Origin: Gemmatimonadota bacterium
GTDB taxonomy: Bacteria; Gemmatimonadota; Gemmatimonadetes; Palauibacterales; KS3-K002
Assembly: GCA_020344215.1 (NCBI GenBank)
Contig: CP070815.1
Coordinates: 3,041,554 to 3,105,553 of the forward strand
Reading direction: 5' to 3'
Length of the DNA stretch: 64,000 nt
How positions within the stretch are numbered: the stretch's first letter is position 1; every line of letters starts with the position of its first letter. Shown here piece after piece: positions 24,120-32,625 of this stretch. The notes below the pieces were generated by a model. That model ran no database searches. It saw only the letters and a list, made by a program, of their open reading frames with translations, and was not told where the DNA came from. The translations under genes were made by a program, and so were the position numbers.

Positions 24120-25112
24120 ATGTTCAGGACCTGCATATACTGTAACCGTAATCTGGGCACGAACGAATCGGTCGAGAAGTTCCCCGTCGGGCGCAGGCTC
24201 GCCTTCGACGGTGAGCGGGGACGGCTGTGGGTGGTCTGCGAGCGCTGCCGGCGCTGGAACCTGTCGCCGCTGGACGAGCGGTGGGAGGCGATCGAGGACT
24301 GCGAGCGCGAGTTCCGGCGAACGCGCCTCCGCTACTCCACCGACAACATCGGGCTCGCCCGGCTGAGGGAGGGGCTGGAGCTGGTCCGTATCGGCCGGCC
24401 GCTGCGCCCCGAGTTCGCCGCCTGGCGCTACGGCAAGGAGTTCCTCAAGCGTCGCGTCCGCAGCATTGTCAAATCCACGGCGCTTGGCGTGGGCTACACC
24501 CTGACGTCTTTTCTCGGCATCTTCTTCTTCTTCTTCAGCGACGAGAACTCCAAGGTGATCGCCCGCGTCTGCGACGGGGAAGGCAGGCGGCTGCGGATCG
24601 TGCGCAAGGACCTCAAGGAGCTACAGATCGAGCCGGGCGATTCGCCTGAGGGCTGGTCGCTGACGGTTCCCCACAGACCGCGCGAGCGGATCTGGCTCTT
24701 CGGCAGGCGCGGCCGCGGCGAGCGACAGCTCGCTCGGCTGGAGGGCGGCGCGGCGGTCCGGGCGGCGGGCCACATCCTACCGTGGCTCAACCCGTTCGGC
24801 GCCAGGGAATGGGATTTGAAGGACGCCGTGAGGCTGATCGAGGAGGTCGGCGACCCCGCACGTGTCTTCGCCACGGTGCCCGGCCTCACCGGTGTTTCGC
24901 GCCTCACGCGTATGGACTCGCGGACACGGCTGGCACTCGAGATGGCGGCGCACGAGGAATCGGAGCGCCGCGCCCTGGAAGGCGAGCTGGCAGCGCTGGA
25001 GGCGGCGTGGCGCGAGGCCGAAGAGATCGCGGCCATCGCCGACGCGTTGCTCATCCCGAAGGATGTCGATGAATGGGTGAGGCAACGTCGGGGTGGGGAA
25101 CGGAACGAATGA
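24120..25112 (+). CDS. Zinc-ribbon/transmembrane paralog 4
   Basis: The shortest copy, 330 residues. Zinc ligands are in CIYC (5-8) and CERC (40-43), followed by RRWNLSPLDERWEAIEDCER, STDNIGLARLREGLELVRIG and RPEFAAWRYGKEF. The hydrophobic segment VGYTLTSFLGIFFFFF (about 128-143) is the clearest membrane helix in the family. The middle motif is degenerate (AVRAAGHILPWLNPFGAREW). The terminal helix AHEESERRALEGELAALEAA and DEWVRQRR are kept. The TGA lies within the left arm of the 28-bp inverted repeat that follows. Confidence 0.85.
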   Translation: MFRTCIYCNRNLGTNESVEKFPVGRRLAFDGERGRLWVVCERCRRWNLSPLDERWEAIEDCEREFRRTRLRYSTDNIGLARLREGLELVRIGRPLRPEFAAWRYGKEFLKRRVRSIVKSTALGVGYTLTSFLGIFFFFFSDENSKVIARVCDGEGRRLRIVRKDLKELQIEPGDSPEGWSLTVPHRPRERIWLFGRRGRGERQLARLEGGAAVRAAGHILPWLNPFGAREWDLKDAVRLIEEVGDPARVFATVPGLTGVSRLTRMDSRTRLALEMAAHEESERRALEGELAALEAAWREAEEIAAIADALLIPKDVDEWVRQRRGGERNE

Positions 25113-25206
25113 TGAATGTAGAATGCTGAATACCCAATCTCGATGTGGGTACCTCTATCGGGAGGTAGCTGGGGGCTCGGTATTCAGAGTTCTACATTCA
25201 GTATTC
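25107..25206. repeat. 28-bp inverted repeat of CTGAATA heptads between paralogs 4 and 5
   Basis: Left arm 25107-25134 and right arm 25179-25206 match at 24 of 28 positions after reverse-complementing; mismatches fall at four positions in two adjacent pairs. Both arms are built of TGAAT-containing heptads. The 44-bp loop includes GTGGGTACC, also present after paralog 2. The left arm covers the stop codon of paralog 4. This is the best-preserved copy of the element. Confidence 0.75.
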
Positions 25207-25225
25207 GGGACGCGCCGAATAGACG

Positions 25226-26263
25226 ATGTTCAAGACCTGCATATACTGTAACCGCAAGCTCGGCTCGAACGAATCCGTCGAGTACTTCCCGGTCGGCCGC
25301 CGCCTCGCCTTCGACGGGGAGAGGGGACGGCTCTGGGTGATCTGCGAGTACTGCCGCCGCTGGAACCTCTCACCGCTAGAGGAGCGCTGGGAGGCGATCG
25401 AGGAGTGCGAGCGCCGGTTCTACGACACGCCCCAGAGCTTCTCTACCGATAACATCGGGCTCGCCAGACTTCCCGAGGGGCTGGAGCTGGTTCGCATCGG
25501 CAGGCCGCAGCGGCGCGAGTTCGCCGCCTGGCGTTACGGCCGCGAGTTCCTGCGCCGCCGAATCCGCCGGATGATCGTCACCGGCACGCAGGTGGCCGTC
25601 TCGGTCGCCGCCTCTTTGGCCGGCGCCGACATCGTCTGGTTCATCATCTTCGGCGGTGGGAAGAAGGTCGTGGCGCGCGTGCGCGACGCGGACGGTAGGC
25701 GCCTCTCCGTCGTCCGCGATGACCTCAAGCGCGTGAAACTCACTCGCTCCGATGCAGCCGACGGCTGGTCCCTGGTCGTGCCGTATCGGCCTGGCGAAAA
25801 AGCCGGAGTCTTCTCCACCCACGGCAAGGGCAAACGTGAGACGGCGCTGCTCAGTGGCTCCGCGGCGATCCGTGCCGCCGGCCACATCCTACCGAAGGTC
25901 AACTCTTGGGGCGGGACCGAGTCCCAGGTGCGCGAAGCGGTCACGCTCATCGAGGATTCGCGCGCCCCGGAACGGCTCTTCGCTCGGATTGCCGCCGATG
26001 AGCGAGGCAAGAGGGTCTGGGGGGCCGAAACCCGCCGCGAGACAGTCAAGAAGATGGATGCGGACGTGCGGCTCGCCCTCGAGATGGCGGCGCACGAGGA
26101 ATCGGAGCGTCGCGCCCTCGAGGGCGAGCTGGCGATTCTCGAGCAGGCCTGGCGCGAGGCGGAGGAGATCGCCTCCATCGCCGACCGGCTGCTCATCCCC
26201 GAGAGCGTGGAAGACTGGATCCGCAAACAACGAGACAAGCTCAGCGGCCGGCAGGCGAACTAG
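25226..26263 (+). CDS. Zinc-ribbon/transmembrane paralog 5
   Basis: 345 residues: MFKTCIYCNRKLGSNESVEY, zinc ligands CIYC and CEYC, RRWNLSPLEERWEAIEECER, STDNIGLARLPEGLELVRIG, RREFAAWRYGREF, hydrophobic segment about 121-143 (AVSVAASLAGADIVWFIIF), IRAAGHILPKVNSWGG, then an insertion with ADERGKRVWGAETRR, and the terminal helix MAAHEESERRALEGELAILE. Last of the tandem trio and convergent with the DUF429 gene. Its first 115 residues are nearly identical to copies 3 and 4, so the N-terminal half is under stronger constraint or is being homogenised. Confidence 0.85.
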   Translation: MFKTCIYCNRKLGSNESVEYFPVGRRLAFDGERGRLWVICEYCRRWNLSPLEERWEAIEECERRFYDTPQSFSTDNIGLARLPEGLELVRIGRPQRREFAAWRYGREFLRRRIRRMIVTGTQVAVSVAASLAGADIVWFIIFGGGKKVVARVRDADGRRLSVVRDDLKRVKLTRSDAADGWSLVVPYRPGEKAGVFSTHGKGKRETALLSGSAAIRAAGHILPKVNSWGGTESQVREAVTLIEDSRAPERLFARIAADERGKRVWGAETRRETVKKMDADVRLALEMAAHEESERRALEGELAILEQAWREAEEIASIADRLLIPESVEDWIRKQRDKLSGRQAN

Positions 26264-26264
26264 C

Positions 26265-26290
26265 CCGTCGCTCCTCGAGGTCGGCGACGG
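26265..26290. terminator. Short hairpin between convergent genes
   Basis: CCGTCGC (26265-26271) pairs with GCGACGG (26284-26290) around a 12-nt loop in the 52-bp gap between paralog 5 and the DUF429 gene. It may act as a bidirectional terminator; there is no T-run. Confidence 0.35.
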
Positions 26291-26315
26291 CTAAACCGGC
26301 GCCCGGCACCTCGGG

Positions 26316-27041
26316 CTAGAACCAGATCCCCATCCGCAGCCCGCGGGAATCCATCTGCAGCTCTTCGGGAATGTAGCGCGCCTTGCCGCGCGCCATGCGC
26401 CAGGCACTCCAGGCGGCGGCGTAGGCGTCGATCAGGTCGGCCCTCGCTGAGGCACGTACCCGGCCCAGCTCGTCCACTACCCTGCCGAAATGCTGTTCCA
26501 GAAGTGCCAGGCGCTCCCCCATTCCCTTGTCGGAGCGCTTCGAGGACTTGAGCGGCTCACCGCCGTTCATGATGGCGAAGCTGAGCTCGGGGTGGACCTC
26601 ACGGATACGCGCCTGGAGGTCGGGGGTCATGGCGTCGTGGACCTCGCGCAACTTGGGTACGAGACCGTAGGTCTGCTTCGTGATGCCTATCGCGTGGCGC
26701 GAGCTGGCCCGGCTCAGCGCTACCGCCTTCTCGTAGCAGTCGGCGGACAGCACGGCGCGCACCGGCGGCGAGAAGACGCTCGAGCCACGCTTGCCGAGCA
26801 TCTGACGCGCCTGACGGTCGCACGCCCGACCGCCGGGTATCGCCACGGTGGGGAGCCCGATCGGCATGTCGACGCCCACGAAGCGCGGGCTCTCCGGCAG
26901 TGCGATGATGTTCTGAAACGAGTCCACCACACGGCACGACTCGTCGATCACGCTCCGGCCGCCGTTCAGCTCGAGGAGCACCACGACCCAGCCGTCCTTA
27001 CAGCCGTCGACACCTGCCACGAATCTGCGACGCTCGTTCAT
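26316..27041 (-). CDS. DUF429 domain protein
   Basis: A 241-residue DUF429 protein: FVAGVDGCKDGWVVVLLELN at the N-terminus, FVGVDMPIGLPT (about 55-66), and ACDRQARQMLGKRGSSVFSP. The fold is predicted to be RNase H-like, with the two GVD motifs supplying acidic residues. The function is unknown; a nuclease role is only a prediction. The ATG at 27041 starts right before the first strand; the frame stays open 70 codons further upstream, but that part is Arg-rich and unlike the family. A TAGATTGTC element lies 180 bp upstream. Confidence 0.8.
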   Translation of the reverse strand: MNERRRFVAGVDGCKDGWVVVLLELNGGRSVIDESCRVVDSFQNIIALPESPRFVGVDMPIGLPTVAIPGGRACDRQARQMLGKRGSSVFSPPVRAVLSADCYEKAVALSRASSRHAIGITKQTYGLVPKLREVHDAMTPDLQARIREVHPELSFAIMNGGEPLKSSKRSDKGMGERLALLEQHFGRVVDELGRVRASARADLIDAYAAAWSAWRMARGKARYIPEELQMDSRGLRMGIWF

Positions 27042-27490
27042 GACCGCCTCGCTCCGTGCTGCCCTGGCTAGCCTTAGGTAGAGACGCGTCCCTCCCGGCC
27101 GGCAACGGCGAGGACGACACGGATATCGGCGGGAACCTCGGGCCGGCCGCTGTGCGGTGGCTGCGGCTGTCTCTGATGAGTGGCGGGATCTCAAGGAGCC
27201 GCAGGGGACCTTCGCAGACAATCTAGCGGATTCGCACCGGGATCGACACACCAGGGCTGCCGGGTGCCCGCTGGGCTCTCCGAGCCGGGCGGCGGGCCGA
27301 CTTCGGGACGCGAGGCCGCAACACAGAATTCTGAGGCAGCCATTCGAAAATCTGAGGGCTGCCGGCTTCGGATCGCTCTTCGGTAACGGTGCTGGAGATG
27401 TAACTCTTTCTAGAAGAATGGGTTATACTCTGGGGACCGGGGGCGCTGCCTGGCACGTGCCTTGCCCCTCAGCCCACTGGAAGGAGGATT
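27042..27490. other. Divergent intergenic region between DUF429 and the two-component operon
   Basis: About 450 bp without a credible gene. It contains the sigma-54 promoter at 27451-27465 on the plus strand, TAGATTGTC on the minus strand (27225 to 27217), and a TATACT hexamer (27424-27429) that could be a second sigma-70 start for the kinase gene. Confidence 0.6.
27451..27465 (+). promoter_or_regulatory. Sigma-54 (RpoN) promoter of the kinase/NtrC operon
   Basis: TGGCACGTGCCTTGC matches the consensus TGGCACG-N4-TTGC at every defined position. GG at 27452-27453 and GC at 27464-27465 have the required spacing. Transcription should start near 27477, 14 nt before the kinase ATG and just ahead of its GGAGG ribosome-binding site. 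The third gene of this region is a sigma-54 activator, so the operon is probably self-activating. Confidence 0.8.
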
Positions 27491-28858
27491 ATGCCGCTTC
27501 GCCATCGAATCGCCGCAGCCTTCGTGCTGTTCGCGGCCGCAGCGCTCGGGATCGGGAGTTGGGTCGTGTACCGCTCGACACGCGCACTTCTCGAGCGCGG
27601 TCTCGACGAGAAGCTTGAGGCCGTTGCGGTTGCGGCGACGTCGGGGCTCGATGGTGGCCTGGTGAGCCAGCTGCGCCCGGGCGACGAGTCGACGCGGCTC
27701 TTCCAAGCGTACTCGGCGCGGCTGCGTGAGCTGGCTCCGGTCTCGGCCAGCGCCTTCATCTTCGACTCGGCGGGAGGCCTGCTGGTCGCCTCCTGGCCGG
27801 GGGCGGCGATCGGCGACCGGGTGCACAGCCTGGACCTCTACGAGGCGGAGATCGCTGAGGCGTGGGTGTCGGGCACGGCGACCACCACGCTGTTCAGAGA
27901 TGCGCGGGGCCGCTGGTACAAGCTGGGCTTGGCTCGCCTCGACGACGGGCCCGCGGTGCTCGCGGTGCTGATGCCGGCCGATTTCCTCGAGCCTCTGGAG
28001 CGGCTGCGAGCGCAGATGATCACCTTCGCTCTGGTCGCGCTGGCGGCGATCGGGCTGGCGGCGGCGGTCCTGAGCCGCGGTCTCACCCGGGCGCTCGAGC
28101 AGCTGTCGGGAGCGGCCCGGCGGATAGGGAAAGGGGAGTACGCAGATCCGGTGCCCACCGGTGCCGGAGGTGAGATCGGGCAGCTGGCGCGCGCACTGGA
28201 GGAAATGCGCGTGGCGATCATCCGGCGCGAGGAGGAGCTGCGCCTGATGCTGGCTCAGGTGGCCCACGAGATCCGGAATCCGTTGGGTGGGATCGAGCTG
28301 TTCGCCGGCGCTGCCGCCGACGGTCTGCCGGCGGAGGACGAGCGGCGCGGCCACCTGGACAAGATCCGCTCCGAGGCGCGGGAGCTTGACCGGGTGATAG
28401 CCGACTTCCTCGCCTTCGCCAAGCCGCAGGAGCCGGCATGGCGGAAGATCGACCTGCGCGAGCCGCTGGAGGAAGCGGCCCTGATGATGGGTGATGCCGG
28501 GAGCGTGGACGTGCAGCTCGAGCTGCCGCCCGAGCCGCTTTGGGTCGTGGCAGATCCCGACCAGGTGAAGCGCATCGCGGTGAACCTGTTGCGCAACGCC
28601 GTAGCAGCTGCGCAGCAACGCGTCGTCCTCTCAGCGACAGGTGACGGCGCGGAGGTCAGCTTCAGCGTGACCGACGACGGGTCGGGGATCGCTGACGACG
28701 TTCGCGACAGGATCTTCGAGCCCTTCTTCACCACGCGGGCCGACGGCGCGGGCCTCGGCCTCGCCATTGTGCGCAAGTTGGTCGAGGCGAACGCGGGGTG
28801 GGTCGGTTTCGAGGCGCAGGAGGGGAAGACGAGCTTTGTAGTAGCGTTCGGTAAGTGA
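27491..28858 (+). CDS. Membrane sensor histidine kinase of the NtrB/AtoS type
   Basis: 455 residues. TM1 about 7-27, an extracytoplasmic sensor of about 145 residues, TM2 about 176-194, then a HAMP linker. The phospho-acceptor is H259 in AQVAHEIRNPLGGIELFAG. The ATPase domain has the N-box NLLRNAVAAA, the G1 box VTDDGSGI and the FTTRADGAGLGLAIV lid region. The plan matches kinases that partner with NtrC-type regulators. It starts 26 bp after a perfect sigma-54 promoter, with RBS GGAAGGAGG. The cognate regulator follows after a 391-bp gap. Confidence 0.92.
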   Translation: MPLRHRIAAAFVLFAAAALGIGSWVVYRSTRALLERGLDEKLEAVAVAATSGLDGGLVSQLRPGDESTRLFQAYSARLRELAPVSASAFIFDSAGGLLVASWPGAAIGDRVHSLDLYEAEIAEAWVSGTATTTLFRDARGRWYKLGLARLDDGPAVLAVLMPADFLEPLERLRAQMITFALVALAAIGLAAAVLSRGLTRALEQLSGAARRIGKGEYADPVPTGAGGEIGQLARALEEMRVAIIRREEELRLMLAQVAHEIRNPLGGIELFAGAAADGLPAEDERRGHLDKIRSEARELDRVIADFLAFAKPQEPAWRKIDLREPLEEAALMMGDAGSVDVQLELPPEPLWVVADPDQVKRIAVNLLRNAVAAAQQRVVLSATGDGAEVSFSVTDDGSGIADDVRDRIFEPFFTTRADGAGLGLAIVRKLVEANAGWVGFEAQEGKTSFVVAFGK

Positions 28859-29249
28859 GGTGTGCCGCCGGTGGTCTGCCCAGGCGACGGAGCACAAACG
28901 TCGGGGGAGCCACTGGGTAGGCCGCGGCGGCCCGCAGCGATATCGGGCGCGCGCACCGAATGTCGAAGTACCGTCCTGGGCGGATGTCGGGGCGGAGATT
29001 CGCGTCGGGTTCTCGACAACGCGCGCCCAACAGATAGAGGCGGCGGTGGTAGTGACAACTCCCATGTGGTGGCGAGGTCGGAGGTGCCCGTCGCTGTTGC
29101 CGCCGCCGGAATGACCCTAAGTGCCGGGCCGGCTCCCCACTGAGCGCGCCGGTCGCGGGCCGACGCGATGTTGGCCTCTGGGGGCCCGGCCCCGGCGCCT
29201 GGTGGTCGCGGGGATTGCGTTACCCTCGGGGCGGGCCGACTGTAGGAGT
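28859..29249. other. Intergenic region between kinase and regulator
   Basis: 391 bp with no credible gene on either strand; frames here have skewed, Arg-rich translations. A TGG-to-TTGC pair near 29200-29218 resembles a sigma-54 site but its spacing is one base too long. I see no clear promoter. Confidence 0.5.
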
Positions 29250-30614
29250 ATGGCGAAGATATTGATTATCGACGATCACGACTCGATGCGCGAGGGGCTC
29301 GAGCTCCTGCTGCGTCGGCGCGGTCATCGTACGCTCAGCGCCTGCAACGGCGCCGAGGGTCTGGAGATCCTGGAGGGCCAGGACGACGTCGATCTGATCG
29401 TCGCCGACCTGAAGATGGAGCCGGTGGACGGGATGGAGGTGCTACGCGCGGTGCGTGAGCGCGCCCCGGGCATCGACGTTCTGATCATCACCGCCTACGG
29501 CTCCGTCGAGATCGCCGTGGAGGCCATGAAGGCAGGCGCCGTCGATTTCATCGAGAAGCCGTTCCGGAGCGAGGCGTTCGCCGCGCGTGTGGAGAGCCTG
29601 CTGCGAGCGCGTGCTGAGCGCGAGCGGCTGCGCGACGAGAACATCTACCTGCGCGGCGAGCTCGATCGCGAGTACGGTGAGATCCTCGGCCGCTCACCGG
29701 CGATGAAGGAGATCTACACCTGGATCGGTCGCGTAGCTCAATCCGACTCGACCCTGATGATCTACGGCGAGTCGGGCACCGGGAAGGAGCTGGTGGCTCG
29801 CGCCATCCACCTGGCGTCGCCGCGTGCGAGCGCGCCCTTCATCCGTGTGAACTGCGGCGCGCTCCCCGAAGGGATCCTCGACTCCGAGCTGTTCGGGCAC
29901 GAGCGTGGCGCCTTTACCGGAGCGGAGCGCCGTCGGCGCGGCCGCTTCGAGCTCGCCGAGGGCGGTACGCTCTTCCTCGACGAGATCGCTACGATCCGCC
30001 CGGAAACGCAGGTGCGATTGCTACGCGTCTTGCAGGAGCGCGAGATCGAGCGCGTCGGCGGTGAGGAGACGATACCGGTCGACGTGCGGATCATCGCCGC
30101 CACCAACAGGTCGCCCGAGGCGCTCAAGCTCAGCGATGACTTCCGCGAGGACCTCTTCTATCGCCTGCACGTCGTGCCCATCGTCCTGCCGCCGCTTAGA
30201 GAGCGAACCGAGGACATCCCGCTGCTCGCCGCGCATTTCATCGACAAGCTCAAGGCCCGCACCCGCAGCAGGCTGACCGGCATATCCGACGAGGCGATGG
30301 CGGCGCTCGAGGTGTACGACTGGCCGGGGAACGTGCGCGAGTTGGAGAACGTGATCGAGCGGGCGCTCGTCCTCGCGCGCGGGGCGGTGATTACGCCGGC
30401 GGATCTACCGGCACTGTCGCCGGCCGCTGCTCGTCCTCTCCCCACGGAGCCGGTGGAGGGCACGCTACAGGAATCGGTGGAGGCGTACGAGCGTGAGCTG
30501 TTGCGTCGCTCGCTCGTTCATGCGCGCGGTGTGAAAGCGGAGGCGGCACGACTGCTGGGTATCCCGCCCGCTACCCTCCACTACAAACTCCAGAAGTACG
30601 GTATCGATACATGA
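29250..30614 (+). CDS. NtrC-family sigma-54-dependent response regulator
   Basis: 454 residues in three domains. The receiver (1-120) has D8/D9 in IIDDHDSMREG, phospho-acceptor D53 in LIVADLKMEP, and K103 in IEKPF. The AAA+ domain (about 145-370) has Walker A GESGTGKE (173-180), the sigma-54-contacting GAFTGA loop (220-225) and Walker B TLFLDEIA. The Fis-type HTH (about 410-454) has EAARLLGIPPATLHYKLQKY. The ATG at 29250 follows TAGGAG; the longer upstream frame is not plausible. Its stop overlaps the next gene (ATGA), tying the regulator to two exported proteins. Confidence 0.95.
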   Translation: MAKILIIDDHDSMREGLELLLRRRGHRTLSACNGAEGLEILEGQDDVDLIVADLKMEPVDGMEVLRAVRERAPGIDVLIITAYGSVEIAVEAMKAGAVDFIEKPFRSEAFAARVESLLRARAERERLRDENIYLRGELDREYGEILGRSPAMKEIYTWIGRVAQSDSTLMIYGESGTGKELVARAIHLASPRASAPFIRVNCGALPEGILDSELFGHERGAFTGAERRRRGRFELAEGGTLFLDEIATIRPETQVRLLRVLQEREIERVGGEETIPVDVRIIAATNRSPEALKLSDDFREDLFYRLHVVPIVLPPLRERTEDIPLLAAHFIDKLKARTRSRLTGISDEAMAALEVYDWPGNVRELENVIERALVLARGAVITPADLPALSPAAARPLPTEPVEGTLQESVEAYERELLRRSLVHARGVKAEAARLLGIPPATLHYKLQKYGIDT

Positions 30615-31567
30615 CTCACGCTCCCTACTCACTCGCACTCGCCCTCGCCCTCGCCATCAACGGTGCGGCGCTGGCACAGGAAACGAGTCTCGACTCGTTG
30701 AGGGACACGCACACACTCGCGGCCCAACGCGTCGCGGAGCTCGCCGCCGCCCGCGACAGCGCCGAAGCGTGGGCGGAGGAGCTGTTCCGCCTGATCCCGG
30801 AAGCGCGGGAGCGGGATACCGGGACGCTGCGGCAGACGCTCGCCGTGGCTCAGTTCGCCGCGGACAGCCTCGACTCGCTGGACGCATCGCTGGCGCGGGC
30901 GCTGGCGGCGGAGCGCGAGGCGCGGGGCGCTTTGATCAGGGCGCTGGAGTCGGAACTCGAGCGCACGCTTAGTGCGGCCGAGGTTGCGCCGCCGGGCGAG
31001 AAGGTGCTGCTCACCGAGCGCGCCCAGCAGCTGGCGAACGAGCTGGCCGGCATCCAGGAGCCGCTGGAGTTGCCGGCCACCGAGCTGCCCGCCATCGCCG
31101 TCGGGCCCGGTGACGGGCCGGAAGAGATCGCGCTGAAAGCCGATTTCCTGTCGGATCGTGCCGGCCAGTTGAGGAACGCGGCCGACGTGGTGGCCGGCGA
31201 GATGTCGCGGATGCAGCGGCGCGACCGGCTGCACGAAGAGATGAGGCGGTTGGTGGCTGAGGTGCGCCTGTTCGATGAGGCGGGACTGCCTCCGGTGGCG
31301 GCCGAGGGTGAGGAAGGCACTTCCGAACAGAGCACGTTCGATAATCTCGACGGCCGGACGGAGCCTGGAGATGTGCCCGTCGCGCTGGCGGGCGAGCGGG
31401 CCCTCGACCTTCCCATCCCTTCGGTGGAAGGTCAGGTGCAGGAGCCGGTCGATGAGGAGACGCTACGGGAACAGCTCGAGCGGTTGCGGGCCGACTTGCT
31501 GCGGCGCGCCGAGGCGTTGGAGCGGCAAGCCGCCGAGTTCCGCCGCCTGCTCAGGGGACCGCCGTGA
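30611..31567 (+). CDS. Exported coiled-coil protein co-translated with the NtrC-type regulator
   Basis: 318 residues with a signal peptide (LALALALAINGAALAQ, cleavage after about 22). The mature part is almost all helical, with acidic/Ala/Leu heptads around 25-130, 170-215 and 285-315, and a proline- and acid-rich linker about 222-285. No enzymatic motif is visible. It overlaps the regulator gene by 4 bp at its start and the barrel gene by 4 bp at its end (GTGA), so all are in one transcript. A periplasmic scaffold or ligand-presenting partner for the kinase or the barrel is a reasonable guess. Confidence 0.75.
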   Translation: MTHAPYSLALALALAINGAALAQETSLDSLRDTHTLAAQRVAELAAARDSAEAWAEELFRLIPEARERDTGTLRQTLAVAQFAADSLDSLDASLARALAAEREARGALIRALESELERTLSAAEVAPPGEKVLLTERAQQLANELAGIQEPLELPATELPAIAVGPGDGPEEIALKADFLSDRAGQLRNAADVVAGEMSRMQRRDRLHEEMRRLVAEVRLFDEAGLPPVAAEGEEGTSEQSTFDNLDGRTEPGDVPVALAGERALDLPIPSVEGQVQEPVDEETLREQLERLRADLLRRAEALERQAAEFRRLLRGPP

Positions 31568-32595
31568 CCCGCGCCGCCGCAACCGCCGCCAGCCTTGTGG
31601 CGGCTTTTTTGTTCGCCGCCCCGCTGCCCGCCCAGTCGTTTCGCTCAGATCTTTCGGCCGGGCCCGAGTTCCTGCTGTTCGAGGCCAACAGCGCCAGTGA
31701 GGGCTCGTTCGCCGCCCGGGCCAGCGGAGGATTCCTCTGGACGGCCCGGCCGGGCTCGCAGCTGGCCTTCGCCGTCGAGCCGCGCGCCGGGCTCAGGGTC
31801 CTCACCTTCGAGGAAACCACGTCGTCCGAGCTGATCGCCGATCTGATGGCGACCTTCGGCTCCGCCGGGCGCGGCCGGGGTTGGCGCTGGCAGGTGGGCA
31901 TTAGAGGTAAGGTGCGTGACCTGTCGGATCCGCCGGAGTTGCCCGTCTACCTGGAGCCGGGCCGCGGCGAGGGGTGGGCGGATGCGATCGTCGCGGCGCC
32001 CGTCGGTGCCGGCTGGATGGTCGAGGCACGCGGCTCCGCCGGCTTCGTACGCTACACGCCCCAGGAGTGGCGCGTCCTCGATCGCGACGGCGCGCTCGGC
32101 GCGCTGAGCATCAATCACGCTTTGGGCCCCGGTGTGGCGCGCTTTACCTTCGTCGTCGGCGCCGAGGACTATACCGATCCGCTCGCCTTCGGTCGTGGTG
32201 ACGGCCGCTGGGGGTTCAGGGTCGACTGGGCGACCAGCGAGACGATCTTTCTGCAGCTCGAGGCGGCACTCGCCTGGAACACCTCCAACATCGTCGGCTT
32301 CGATTATCGGTCGCACCGTGCTGCGCTGCTGTTGTCGGCGCCGCTCGGCGATGCCTCGGCCCAGGTCTACGCCGGCATCGCGCTCAAGACCTATAAGGAT
32401 CCAGGCTCACCCGACGCCCGCGTCGCGCCCAGCGATCGCGACACGGGGAGCTTCATCATCGTGCAGGCGACACAGCCACTCTGCACGACTACCAGCCTGC
32501 ACGTCCGCGGCGAGTGGTCGCGCAGCGAGACGGGGTTCCGCGACCAGTACTTCCAACGGCTCGGGTTCAGCGCGCTGCTCAGTTTCCGGCCGTAG
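31564..32595 (+). CDS. Predicted outer-membrane beta-barrel protein
   Basis: 343 residues. Signal peptide with VAAFLFAAPLPAQ, cleaved near residue 24. The mature part alternates hydrophobic and polar residues in strand-length stretches (FLWTARPGSQLAFAVEPRAG, WGFRVDWATSETIFLQLEAA, AALLLSAPLGDASAQVYAGI) and ends RLGFSALLSFRP, with an aromatic residue near the C-terminus as in outer-membrane barrels. GTG start overlapping the TGA of the coiled-coil gene. The family is not recognised. As last gene of the kinase/NtrC operon it is a candidate output of the circuit. Confidence 0.7.
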   Translation: MTRAAATAASLVAAFLFAAPLPAQSFRSDLSAGPEFLLFEANSASEGSFAARASGGFLWTARPGSQLAFAVEPRAGLRVLTFEETTSSELIADLMATFGSAGRGRGWRWQVGIRGKVRDLSDPPELPVYLEPGRGEGWADAIVAAPVGAGWMVEARGSAGFVRYTPQEWRVLDRDGALGALSINHALGPGVARFTFVVGAEDYTDPLAFGRGDGRWGFRVDWATSETIFLQLEAALAWNTSNIVGFDYRSHRAALLLSAPLGDASAQVYAGIALKTYKDPGSPDARVAPSDRDTGSFIIVQATQPLCTTTSLHVRGEWSRSETGFRDQYFQRLGFSALLSFRP

Positions 32596-32625
32596 GGTCG
32601 GAGCGCGCCGGTTCCGTCACGGAAA

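Noticed and set aside
12415..25206. Heptad repeats as a CRISPR array
   Set aside because: Units are 7 bp, degenerate, without unique spacers, and arranged as inverted arms; no cas genes are in the window.
28255..29065. Minus-strand frames in the kinase-regulator gap
   Set aside because: They begin in noncoding sequence and run antisense into the kinase with no recognisable protein features.
29200..29218. A second sigma-54-like site upstream of the response regulator
   Set aside because: TGG and TTGC are present but the spacing between GG and GC is one base longer than allowed, and the -24 region otherwise lacks the consensus.
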